Shown: piece after piece, positions 25,069 through 33,148 of the stretch
How the letters are laid out: every line of letters starts with the position of its first letter
Numbering within the stretch: position 1 is the stretch's first letter
Program-made: the position numbers and the translations under genes
Notes under the pieces: model-generated
Databases searched by the model: none
What the model saw: the letters and a program-made list of their open reading frames with translations, nothing else
What the model was told of the DNA's origin: nothing
Source of the DNA: Thermoleophilia bacterium
GTDB lineage: Bacteria; Actinomycetota; Thermoleophilia; Solirubrobacterales; 70-9
DNA length: 43,647 nucleotides
Direction: 5' to 3'
Assembly (NCBI GenBank): GCA_016650125.1
Contig: JAENWT010000007.1
Coordinates: 96,297-139,943 of the forward strand

Positions 25069-27204
25069 GTGTCTGAACGAGCTGAGACAGCCAAGCCCTG
25101 GAAGGCGCCCTCGATTCTAATGGGAGGCGGGCACCTGGCCGCCCTCTGGGCACTTGCGGTGGTGCAGCCGCTGCTCAGCCTGCTCGGGTCGAACCCGGAC
25201 TTCTTCGTCGCCCGCGACAACACCGGCGGCCAGATCGTCCTCTTCGCCCTGCTGGTCACTTTGGCCCCACCGCTGATCGCCACCGGCATCGAGGCCCTGC
25301 TCAACCCGATCAGCAGCAAGGCCCGCTGGGCCTTCCACCTGGTGCTGGTGGCACTGCTCTTCGCCCTGCTCGTGATCCAGATCTTCAAGCAGTTTGCCGA
25401 CGGTCCTTCGGTGCCAATGATCATCGTCGCCGCAATCGCCGGGATCGCCCTGGCCTGGTTCTACGGCTACGGGAAGTTCCTGAGATCGCTGACCGACATC
25501 CTGATCCCGGCGCCGATCATCATCCTGGTCGTCTTCCTGTTCTTCAGCGAGGCCTCGGAGCTGACCACTTCATCAACCGACGTCGAGGCGATCAAGGCGT
25601 CAATCAACAACCCGGCGCCGGTCGTGATGATGATCTTCGACGAGTTCCCGGTGGGCTCCCTGATGACTCCGGACCACGAGGTGAACGCGAAACGGTTCCC
25701 CCATTTCGCCGAACTCGAGGCGAACTCGAACTGGTACCGCAACACGGTGACCGACGCCTCTTACACGGCGATCGCGGTGCCTTCGATCCTCACCGGAAAG
25801 TCGGCCGACCGCAACAGCCTGCCGACCGCCGCCGACCATCCGCAATCGCTCTTCACCCTGCTCGGGGACTCGTACGACGTCCACGGAGTCGAGCCGATCA
25901 CCCACGTCTGTCCGTCATCGATCTGCGAGGAGCAGAAGGAGGACGAAGTCAGCACGACCGACGCCGTCTCCGACCTGTTCACCGACCTCAAGTACGTGTC
26001 GGCCCACCTCAACCTTCCCGAGGACATGTCGGCGAGCCTGCCTGACATCTCCCAGAGCTTCCAGGGCTTCGACGCTGCGGCACCAACTGAATCGATCGAG
26101 CGCGGTCGGGCCCGCCAATTCGTGCGTAACCAGCTCGATGCTGATGACGTTGACGCTTCGCTTGACGGCGAGGGCGACGTCATCGAAATGCTGGCCAATC
26201 GCGCGCCTGAGCCCGACCACACCTTCGACTTCGTCCACGTCGAGGAGCCGCATTACCCCTGGACCCACTACCCCGACGGCCTCCGGTACTCCGAGACGAC
26301 CGAGGACTTCCGGGACTTCATCAGCGAAACGGCCTGGCTCGACGACGGTTACCCGACCGAGCGGGCCCGGCAGGCCCACCTGCTCGAGGTCGGCTTCGCC
26401 GACTTCCTGCTCGGCAAGGTGATGGACCGGGTCAAGGCAGACGGGCTCTGGGAGGAGACCCTGTTCGTGGCGGCCGCCGACCACGGCGGCGCGATGACCA
26501 AGGGGATTCATCGCCGCGAGGCGAACCCGGAGACGATGGGGCAGATCGCCATGGTCCCGTTCTTCGTCAAGGCGCCGGGGCAAAAGCAGGGCAGGACGAT
26601 CGACCGCGTCCACTGCGTCACCGACATCCTGCCGACCATTGCGACCCAACTCGGGATCGACATGCCCTGGGACTCGCCGGCCTGCAACCGCGACGGCGTC
26701 GAACTCGACAACGGATCCGGGCCGACCGTCACCCTCCCGATGGACGAAGTTCTCGAGCAGCGCGATGACTACATCGGCATCCTCACCGACCTCTTCGGTG
26801 GCGACACCGGCTGGCCGTCCGTGCTGAAGCTCGGCCCGAACCAGGACCTGCTCGGGACCGCAACCAGCTCACTCGATGTCGCGCCCCCGGAAGACGGCGC
26901 TTACGCCGAGCCCGAAGTCGGGGGTGACCTCGCGACGAACCTGCAGCCGGAGATCCCGCTCAATCCCGTGCTGCGCCAGCGCGGGGTGCTGAAGGGGGTA
27001 GACGTTGACACGCCACTGGCGGTCTCGGTAAACGGGAAGATCGCGGCGGTCGGCCAGGCCTACCGCGACCGCAACCGGACCCTCTACTCGATCCTCCTGC
27101 CCCGGAGTTCGCTCCGGGCCGGCCCCAACGAGATCGAACTGCTCCGGGTGGACCAGGACGCCGGCGAGCCGCGCCTGACTGAACTCTGGTCAAGTGCCGG
27201 GTAG
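25069..27204 (+). CDS. Membrane-anchored alkaline-phosphatase-superfamily (sulfatase-like) protein, copy 2
   Basis: A 711-residue member of the same family as 14194-16293. GTG 25069 gives MSERAETAKPWKAPS, matching the MSE starts of the following copies; the frame is open further upstream without homology. Five membrane spans (HLAALWALAVVQPLLSLLG onward) precede the outer domain: Asp191 (IFDEFPVGSLM), Thr233 in YTAIAVPSILTG, FVHVEEPHYPW and Asp471-His472 (AADHGGAM). The Asp-to-Thr spacing of 42 residues is identical in all intact copies. The C-terminal domain has TPLAVSVNGKIAAVG and SLRAGPNEIELLRV. It is first in a unit with the decayed copy, copy 4 and a GNAT gene. Confidence 0.85.
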   Translation: MSERAETAKPWKAPSILMGGGHLAALWALAVVQPLLSLLGSNPDFFVARDNTGGQIVLFALLVTLAPPLIATGIEALLNPISSKARWAFHLVLVALLFALLVIQIFKQFADGPSVPMIIVAAIAGIALAWFYGYGKFLRSLTDILIPAPIIILVVFLFFSEASELTTSSTDVEAIKASINNPAPVVMMIFDEFPVGSLMTPDHEVNAKRFPHFAELEANSNWYRNTVTDASYTAIAVPSILTGKSADRNSLPTAADHPQSLFTLLGDSYDVHGVEPITHVCPSSICEEQKEDEVSTTDAVSDLFTDLKYVSAHLNLPEDMSASLPDISQSFQGFDAAAPTESIERGRARQFVRNQLDADDVDASLDGEGDVIEMLANRAPEPDHTFDFVHVEEPHYPWTHYPDGLRYSETTEDFRDFISETAWLDDGYPTERARQAHLLEVGFADFLLGKVMDRVKADGLWEETLFVAAADHGGAMTKGIHRREANPETMGQIAMVPFFVKAPGQKQGRTIDRVHCVTDILPTIATQLGIDMPWDSPACNRDGVELDNGSGPTVTLPMDEVLEQRDDYIGILTDLFGGDTGWPSVLKLGPNQDLLGTATSSLDVAPPEDGAYAEPEVGGDLATNLQPEIPLNPVLRQRGVLKGVDVDTPLAVSVNGKIAAVGQAYRDRNRTLYSILLPRSSLRAGPNEIELLRVDQDAGEPRLTELWSSAG

Positions 27205-27216
27205 GCCCACGCTCCC

Positions 27217-28369
27217 ATGAGCGAGCCGACCAAGACCGGCGGGGGACCGGGACACGACGACCGTCGGCTCCTACACGACGATCGCGATCCCCTCGATCCT
27301 CAGCGGGCTCGACCCCGAGCGTGACTCCCTGCCCACCGCCCGCGACCATCCCGACTCGATCTTCACCCTCCCGGGCGGCACCTACCGGGTGAACGCGCTC
27401 GAGCCGATCACCCAGGTCTGCCCGGAGAGCGTCTGCAAGGCCACAGCCGAACCGAAGGAAGGGTTCACCGACGCCCTCGAATCGCTGGTCACCGACAGCA
27501 AGGTGGTCGAACAGCACCTGCTGCTGCCCGAAAAGATGGGGGTGAACTTCCCCGACATCTCCCAGACCTTCGGCGGTTTCGGTGACCCCGGCATCACCGT
27601 CGCCGGGGAAGACCCGGCACGCACCCGGGCCCGGGAGTTCGTCGCCGGACAGCATCAGGCGAAAGGCGGCGCGATGGATGCCGACGAAGAGACCGGCCGG
27701 GTGCTGGATTTTCTCGGGGCCTCCAGTGTTCAGCCAAAGTTCGACTACGGCCACATCGAGAAGCCCCACTACCCGTGGAACCACTATCCCGACGGGACCT
27801 ACTACGGCGTGACCAGCGAGGACTTCCGCGCGTTCATCCCGGACGAACTCACCTGGACCGGCAACCGCTACGTGACCGACCGGGCCACCCAGGCCCACCT
27901 GCTCGAAGCCGGGTACGTCGACCACCTGCTGGGAATGATCATCAAGCGACTCAAGAGCCTGGCGGTCTGGGACGAGAGCCTGGTCGTGGTCACCGCTGAC
28001 CATGGCGGCGCGCTGCTGACCGACGAACCGCGCCGGGCCGCGAACGAAGCGACGATCGGCGAGATCGCGACGGTGCCGCTCTTCATCAAGTCGCCCGGCC
28101 AGACCGACTACCAGCCGGGCGGCGCCGTCAACACGGTGCTGCGCCAGCGCGGCACGATCAATGGCGCCGAAGCGGGAACCCCGCTGGCGGTCGCGGTCAA
28201 CAGCACGGTCGTCGCGGTGGGGAGAGCCTTCCTCGACGCGGGTGAAATCGCCTACTCGATCCTCCTTCCGCAGAACTCGCTGCGAACGGGCCTGAACGAC
28301 ATCACGATCTTCACCGTCGACCGCACCTCCGGGGAGCCCCTCCTGTCACGCCTTGGCGGGACGGGTTAG
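27217..28369 (+). pseudogene. Decayed copy (copy 3) of the membrane sulfatase-like family
   Basis: The remnant begins with MSEPTKTGG in one frame, then jumps frame directly to TTTVGSYTTIAIPSILSG, which aligns to residue about 224 onward of copy 2. Roughly 215 codons covering all membrane spans and the DEFP metal site are missing. A second, in-frame loss of about 120 codons follows SPGQT (near 28100), joining to NTVLRQRGTINGAEAGTPLAVAVN. The Thr nucleophile codon (27275) lies upstream of the first usable start (GTG 27389), so any product would lack it and the signal anchor. HIEKPHYPW and TADHGGALL survive. Gene decay after tandem duplication is the simplest reading. Confidence 0.85.
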
Positions 28370-28387
28370 GGATAAACTCGCGCATTC

Positions 28388-30628
28388 GTGAGTGAGGCAA
28401 CGAAGGCTGTCGATCGACTGCCGCGGCCTTCCCTTCTTCTGGGAGCCGCGCATCTGGCCGCGCTCTGGGCTCTCGCGTTTCTCCAGCCGATGCTGTCGCT
28501 GCTCGGCAAGAACCCGGAGTTCTTCGTCGCCCGCGGCAACACCGCCGGCCAGATCATCATCTACTGCCTGGCCCTCGCCTTCGTACCGCCGCTCGTCGCC
28601 CTCGCGCTCGAAGCCCTCGCGCAGCTGATCAACAGGAACCTCCGCTGGGGCCTTCATCTGCTCCTGATGACCCTGGTCGGCGCCTGCTTCCTGCTCGAAG
28701 TGATCAAAGACGCCTTCGACTGGCCGGCCGGCGTCCTGATCGCGATCTCCCTGCTGCTCGCCGCCCTCGGTGTCTACGCCTACTCCCGGTGGCGCTTCCC
28801 GCGGGCCTTCATGGACATCCTGACCGTCGCCCCCGTGGTCATCCTGATCATCTTCTTCTGCTTCACCAGCACCTCGAGGCTGATCCTTCCGCGTGAGCAG
28901 CCGGACCCGGTCGACGTCACCGTGGGCAACCCGGCACCGGTGGTCATGGTGATCTTCGACGAGTTCCCGATCGCTTCGCTGATGAACGACAAGGAGAAGA
29001 TCGACGGCACGCGCTTCCCGGCCTTTGCCGACCTCGCCTCCGATTCGACCTGGTACGAGAACGCCACCGGTTCGGCCGCCTACACGCCGCTGGCCGTGCC
29101 TTCAATCCTCAGCGGTGAAACGCCCGACCAGGACAACCTGCCGATCGCCTCGGACTATCCGCACAGCGTCTTCACCCTGCTCGGCAAGTCCTACCGGCTC
29201 CGGGTCATGGAGGCCGCGACCCAGGTCTGCCCGGACGACCTCTGCCCGGACTCGGCGATCGGAACCAATGACGCCAAGCTCGGCGACCTCTTCTCCGACC
29301 TGAACGTCGTCTCCGAGCACCTGCTGCTGCCGGACTCGATGCGCCGCAATCTGCCCGACGTCTCAGCCACCTTTTCCGAGTTCACCGACGAGTCAGCCGA
29401 CCCCGAAGACTCCGGGCTCGAAACCGGCATGGCAACCGGCTCTGCCGGCGTGTCCGGCACCACGGGCGTCACCGGGCTGACGGGTCCGACCGGAGAGACG
29501 ACGATCGAACCGGCCGAGCGCACCGGGCAGGGTGCCGCCCGCAAGCTGGGACGGCTCTTCGCGGTCCGCTCGAGCGCCGACGAGTTCGAGCGCATCAACG
29601 AGTTCGTCTCCAACTTCGAACCCGGGCAGAAGGAGACGCTCGACATGATCCACGTCGAGAAGCCGCACTATCCCTGGCGCCACCTGCCGAACGGGCAGCG
29701 GTACAGCAACCTGACCGGCGAGTGGTCCGGGCTGCTGCCGAACGACGGGCCCTGGATGGCTCCCCCGAAGATCGTCGACATCGCGCTTCAGCGCCATCTG
29801 CTCGAAGTCGGTTACGTTGACACGCTGCTCGCGCGCATCACCAGCCAGCTCAAGGAAAAGGGAATCTGGGACAAGTCGATGGTCGTGGTCACCGCCGACC
29901 ACGGCGCCGCATTCCAGAGCCGGATCCCGCGCCGGGCGGCGGTCCGGGAGAACATGGGTGAGATCGCCTCGGTCCCGCTCTTCGTCAAGGCGCCGGGCCA
30001 GTCCGGCGGCGAGGTGGTGACCGAACACACCTGCGCCACCGACATCCTGCCGGAGATCGCGAAGCAGCTGAAGATCGAGTATCCATGGGACGTGCCGGAC
30101 TGCCCCGGGAAGCAGGTCACAGTCGTCAATTCGCCGACCGGCGAGTCAACCATCGGCCTCGACGCGATGCTGAAGCAGCGCCGGCGCCTGGTCAACCGGA
30201 TCCAGCGCGTCTACGGCACCGACGTCGGCTGGGGGCCGACCTACCGCTTCGGGCCGAAGAAGGACCTGATCGGCACGAAGGTCGCGGACCTCAACGACAT
30301 CGGGGACCGCCGCGGGATGCGCGCCAAGCCGATCCGCCCGAATTCGGTCAAGCAGTACGACCCGGCCTCGCCATCCCTCCAGGGACTCCTCCAGCGTGGC
30401 TATCTGGACAACATCCCCGAGAACCGCGTGCTCGCGGTCGCGGTGGATGGCGTGATCCAGGCGGTCGGCTGGACCTTCAAGGACGGCCTCGGCTACGGGC
30501 CCGGGTTCTCGATCCTGTTGCCGCCGGATTCATTGAAGCGCGGCTTCAACCAGGTCGACATCTACCTCCTGAAGGGCGGCGAGAAACTTCAGCTCGTCCA
30601 CGACGGTTCAAAACCGCTGGCCGGCTGA
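28388..30628 (+). CDS. Membrane-anchored alkaline-phosphatase-superfamily (sulfatase-like) protein, copy 4, with collagen-like insert
   Basis: A 746-residue intact copy, the longest. GTG 28388 gives MSEATKAVDRLPRPS; TAAACT lies 9 bases upstream without a Shine-Dalgarno, suggesting its own leaderless transcript. Five membrane spans, then Asp191 (IFDEFPIASLM), Thr233 (YTPLAVPSILSG), IHVEKPHYPW and Asp504-His505 (TADHGAAF). Extra length comes from residues about 335-385, which include seven Gly-X-Y triplets (351-371). The C-terminal domain has RVLAVAVDGVIQAVG. Likely an outer-face phospho- or sulfo-ester enzyme acting on a lipid or surface polymer; substrate unknown. The stop overlaps the GNAT start as TGATG. 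Confidence 0.85.
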   Translation: MSEATKAVDRLPRPSLLLGAAHLAALWALAFLQPMLSLLGKNPEFFVARGNTAGQIIIYCLALAFVPPLVALALEALAQLINRNLRWGLHLLLMTLVGACFLLEVIKDAFDWPAGVLIAISLLLAALGVYAYSRWRFPRAFMDILTVAPVVILIIFFCFTSTSRLILPREQPDPVDVTVGNPAPVVMVIFDEFPIASLMNDKEKIDGTRFPAFADLASDSTWYENATGSAAYTPLAVPSILSGETPDQDNLPIASDYPHSVFTLLGKSYRLRVMEAATQVCPDDLCPDSAIGTNDAKLGDLFSDLNVVSEHLLLPDSMRRNLPDVSATFSEFTDESADPEDSGLETGMATGSAGVSGTTGVTGLTGPTGETTIEPAERTGQGAARKLGRLFAVRSSADEFERINEFVSNFEPGQKETLDMIHVEKPHYPWRHLPNGQRYSNLTGEWSGLLPNDGPWMAPPKIVDIALQRHLLEVGYVDTLLARITSQLKEKGIWDKSMVVVTADHGAAFQSRIPRRAAVRENMGEIASVPLFVKAPGQSGGEVVTEHTCATDILPEIAKQLKIEYPWDVPDCPGKQVTVVNSPTGESTIGLDAMLKQRRRLVNRIQRVYGTDVGWGPTYRFGPKKDLIGTKVADLNDIGDRRGMRAKPIRPNSVKQYDPASPSLQGLLQRGYLDNIPENRVLAVAVDGVIQAVGWTFKDGLGYGPGFSILLPPDSLKRGFNQVDIYLLKGGEKLQLVHDGSKPLAG
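29438..29500 (+). repeat. Seven collagen-like Gly-X-Y triplets within copy 4
   Basis: Codons 351-371 read GSA GVS GTT GVT GLT GPT GET as amino-acid triplets. The run is Thr-rich, in frame, and absent from the other copies, of which copy 1 has a Gly/Ser run at a comparable place before the PHxPW motif. It is probably a flexible or trimerising linker. Confidence 0.7.
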
Positions 30629-31101
30629 TGGGACCGGAGACGCCCCTGCGCATCGCCGCACCGACCGACCTGAACACGGTGACCGGGCTGGTCGGCGGCT
30701 TCCGTGATTTCCTCGGCTCGGCCAGCCCGAACAACGCCGAGCTCGAAGTCACCGTCGGCCGGCTGCTCGTTGAGCGCACGACCGAATTCCTCCTGATCGG
30801 CGAGCCACCGGTCGGCTTCGTGCAGCTGCGCTTCCGCCTTTCGGTCTGGACCGGCACCGAAGACGCCTGGCTCGAAGACGCCTTCGTGGACGAAGCGGCC
30901 CGGGGCGAAGGCCATGGCCGGACCCTGGTCACCGCAGCGATCGAACGCGCCCGGTCACGGGGCTGCCGCCGGATCCAGCTCGACGTGAACCGGGACAATT
31001 TGCCCGCAATCAAGCTCTACGAATCGCTCGGCTTCGCCCCAATCCACAACCGGGCCAAGTTCGGCGATAGTCCTGACTTCCTGTTTACCCTCAATATTTG
31101 A
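30628..31101 (+). CDS. GNAT-family N-acetyltransferase
   Basis: A 157-residue acetyltransferase with LRIAAPTDLNTVTGLV at the start, EDAWLEDAFVDEAARGEGHGRTLV (acetyl-CoA-binding R-G-x-G-x-G/R segment) and IQLDVNRDNLPAIKLYESLGF, the standard GNAT ending. It acetylates an amine of a small molecule or protein with acetyl-CoA in the cytosol; the target cannot be deduced. The start overlaps the preceding stop (TGATG), so it is translationally coupled to copy 4 of the membrane family, a possible functional clue. It is followed by tandem hairpins and a convergent gene. Confidence 0.88.
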   Translation: MGPETPLRIAAPTDLNTVTGLVGGFRDFLGSASPNNAELEVTVGRLLVERTTEFLLIGEPPVGFVQLRFRLSVWTGTEDAWLEDAFVDEAARGEGHGRTLVTAAIERARSRGCRRIQLDVNRDNLPAIKLYESLGFAPIHNRAKFGDSPDFLFTLNI

Positions 31102-31110
31102 GGGGTCGGC

Positions 31111-31161
31111 CTACCGCGGGGGCGGGCGGCTATTCCGGTATCGATCTACCGCGAGGGCGGT
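31111..31161. terminator. Tandem repeat of two GC hairpins between convergent genes
   Basis: CTACCGCGGGGGCGG (31111-31125) is repeated with one difference as CTACCGCGAGGGCGG (31146-31160). In the second, ACCGC pairs with GCGGT around GAGG. There is no T-run; a factor-dependent or weak terminator is likely. The repeat separates the GNAT gene from the DNA methyltransferase. Confidence 0.45.
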
Positions 31162-31181
31162 GCTCTACGACATCACACGGG

Positions 31182-32396
31182 TTAGCCGAGGGGTAACAGG
31201 TGGGTCAGCTCGGTTGCTGATATTTGGGTGTTTCCTGTGAGGAGCCTGATTCGTTCGGCTGCGCTTTCGTCCGCCAGCATTTTTTGGAGTTCCTGCCACC
31301 CCACCGCCGGCCGGCCGCCCGCCCGCATCCTGATCCGGTTGACGTGGTTCTCGGCCAGGAACTCCATGCCGTCGGGGATCAGCGCCGTCCTCAGCTCCCC
31401 GCGGCCGACCGAGCCGACCACGCGGTTGACCAGGACCGCCGGCCCCCGGTCCGGCTCCCCGCCGGCCACATACTGCGGTTTATCCGCCCGCGTGCCGAGC
31501 ATGACCTCGCCCTGCCGCAGGTTGTGCGACCAGATCAGCGGCACCGCCCCGTCCGCGTCGGTCTCGCGCAGATCGGCCCGGCGCTGGTTCCAGACGACCG
31601 TGCCGGTAACCGCTTCGTAGCCGAGTTCCCAGAGGGTGCGCCTGCCTTCGAACTGGGCGGCGAACATCTCCGGCTCGGCCGAGAAGATCACTCGCCGGAA
31701 GCCGGATTCGGGGCAGGAGCGCTCGAACAGGAACGGCCCCGGATCTCCGCCCTTCCGCAGGACCAGCAGCTGAATCGCCGTGTTCGCTCCCTCGAAGAGG
31801 TCGGTGCTGTCGAGCACGATCAGATCCTCGACGGACGCCTGACCGCCGATGTGCTCGCGCAACGCCTCAAAGTAGGCCCCGCTGTTCAGCGACGGCGGCA
31901 CGATGTAGGCGAGCCGGCCGTCCGGCTCCAGCGCATCGAGACCGGCCTTGAAGAAGCAGGCGAAAATGTTGGCCCGGCCCGAGATCACTTCGGAAAAACG
32001 GGACTTCTGCGCAGCGGTGGGCCGAAACTGGAAGTAGGGCGGGTTGCCGATGACCAGGTCAAACGACTGCCCGGGCCAGGGATCGAGCGCCGATCGTTCT
32101 TCCAGATCGGCCGTCGGGACCAGGCGTGAAGCCGCTTCGAGTGCGGCCGGGTCAACGTCCCAGCCGTACAGCTCGAGCCCGTCCTGCCGCCGGGCGGCGG
32201 CGGCGAGCAGCTCACCCGTGCCGGCGCCGGGATCGAGGACCTTCATGCCCGAGGCCAGCGGAACCAGGGAAAGCAGTGCGTCGGCCAGCGGCTTCGGAGT
32301 CAGGTACTGGCCGAGCCGTTTACGATCCTCGAGCGTGGTGCCGTCGAGCCAGTCGCGGCTGACCGCGGAAAGCTCGCCTTGGACTGCGGAGCTCAG
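31182..32396 (-). CDS. N6-adenine DNA methyltransferase, solitary (Eco57I/TaqI-type)
   Basis: About 404 residues. It opens with LGQYLTPKPLADALL, then SAM loop LDPGAGTGELL, catalytic NPPYFQF (motif IV) and YIVPPSLNSGAYFEALR, followed by a long target-recognition-like C-terminal half. It would methylate adenine in a DNA recognition site. No restriction endonuclease is adjacent, so it is an orphan methyltransferase or part of a distant system. Start: no ATG, GTG or TTG lies near the conserved region; CTG at 32396 overlaps the HAD stop as CTGA, the geometry of the window's other coupled starts. Reading further upstream only runs through the HAD gene out of frame. Confidence 0.8.
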   Translation of the reverse strand: MSSAVQGELSAVSRDWLDGTTLEDRKRLGQYLTPKPLADALLSLVPLASGMKVLDPGAGTGELLAAAARRQDGLELYGWDVDPAALEAASRLVPTADLEERSALDPWPGQSFDLVIGNPPYFQFRPTAAQKSRFSEVISGRANIFACFFKAGLDALEPDGRLAYIVPPSLNSGAYFEALREHIGGQASVEDLIVLDSTDLFEGANTAIQLLVLRKGGDPGPFLFERSCPESGFRRVIFSAEPEMFAAQFEGRRTLWELGYEAVTGTVVWNQRRADLRETDADGAVPLIWSHNLRQGEVMLGTRADKPQYVAGGEPDRGPAVLVNRVVGSVGRGELRTALIPDGMEFLAENHVNRIRMRAGGRPAVGWQELQKMLADESAAERIRLLTGNTQISATELTHLLPLG

Positions 32397-33079
32397 CCGC
32401 CGGCGCCTAGCTTCTTGACGGCATCGCGGAAGGACTTGACTTCGAGCGAAGGCTTCCTGCGGCCGGCGAGCTTCTCGCCGTGACGGTTGACCCAGATGAC
32501 CGGGACCTTCATCTTCAGCAGTGGCGCCACGTCGTTGTCGTAGTTGCAGCCGATGTGGAGCCAGCCCTTCTTGCCACCGATGCGACGGGCGCATTCCTTG
32601 AAATGAACTTCGTCCGGCTTGTAGCTGCGGACCTGCTGGGCGGTGACGACGAGGTCGAGGTCGGTCCTCAGGTGCCGGCGGGAAATGCCGAGCATCTTGT
32701 CGTCGATGTTGGAGATGATGCCGATGTCGTACTTCTTGCCGAGGCGGTCCATCGCGGCGTTGGATTCCCTGAAGGGGAGCCAGTAAGCGACGCTGTCCGG
32801 CAGGAACTGGGCCCGGGACGGTTCGACCTCCCAGCCGATCTCTCCGGCGACCTTGATGATCGTGCGCCGCAGGACCTCGGCGTAGAGCTCATACGAGCCC
32901 GACATGATCTCGGCCTGCACTTCGAAGAATCGGGCCAGGAAGGGTTCATTGTCGAAACTGAACCCGTCTTTCTCGGCTTCCTTGGCACAGGCCTCGGAAA
33001 TTCCCTTCTCCCAGTCGATCAGGGTGCCGTAGCAGTCTGTAGTTACCCACGTGATGTTTTTTAGGCTCGGTAGCGGCAT
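32393..33079 (-). CDS. HAD hydrolase, haloacid dehalogenase type II-like
   Basis: A 228-residue HAD protein. Motif I TTDCYGTLIDWEKG carries nucleophile Asp15; motif II is in IGIISNID, motif III Lys in SYKPDEVHF, and motif IV in IGCNYDNDVAP. DCYGTLIDWE is characteristic of the haloacid dehalogenase type II subgroup, which hydrolyses 2-haloalkanoates or phosphate esters; the true substrate is not evident. It is divergent from sucC with 69 bases between the starts and is coupled to the downstream DNA methyltransferase by a 4-base overlap, an unusual pairing. Confidence 0.85.
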   Translation of the reverse strand: MPLPSLKNITWVTTDCYGTLIDWEKGISEACAKEAEKDGFSFDNEPFLARFFEVQAEIMSGSYELYAEVLRRTIIKVAGEIGWEVEPSRAQFLPDSVAYWLPFRESNAAMDRLGKKYDIGIISNIDDKMLGISRRHLRTDLDLVVTAQQVRSYKPDEVHFKECARRIGGKKGWLHIGCNYDNDVAPLLKMKVPVIWVNRHGEKLAGRRKPSLEVKSFRDAVKKLGAGG

Positions 33080-33148
33080 GCGCGTCGGCCATTATGTCGG
33101 ATAGTGTCCGCACCCGCGCTCACCGTCTCTCCACCGATCTGAAAAGAC

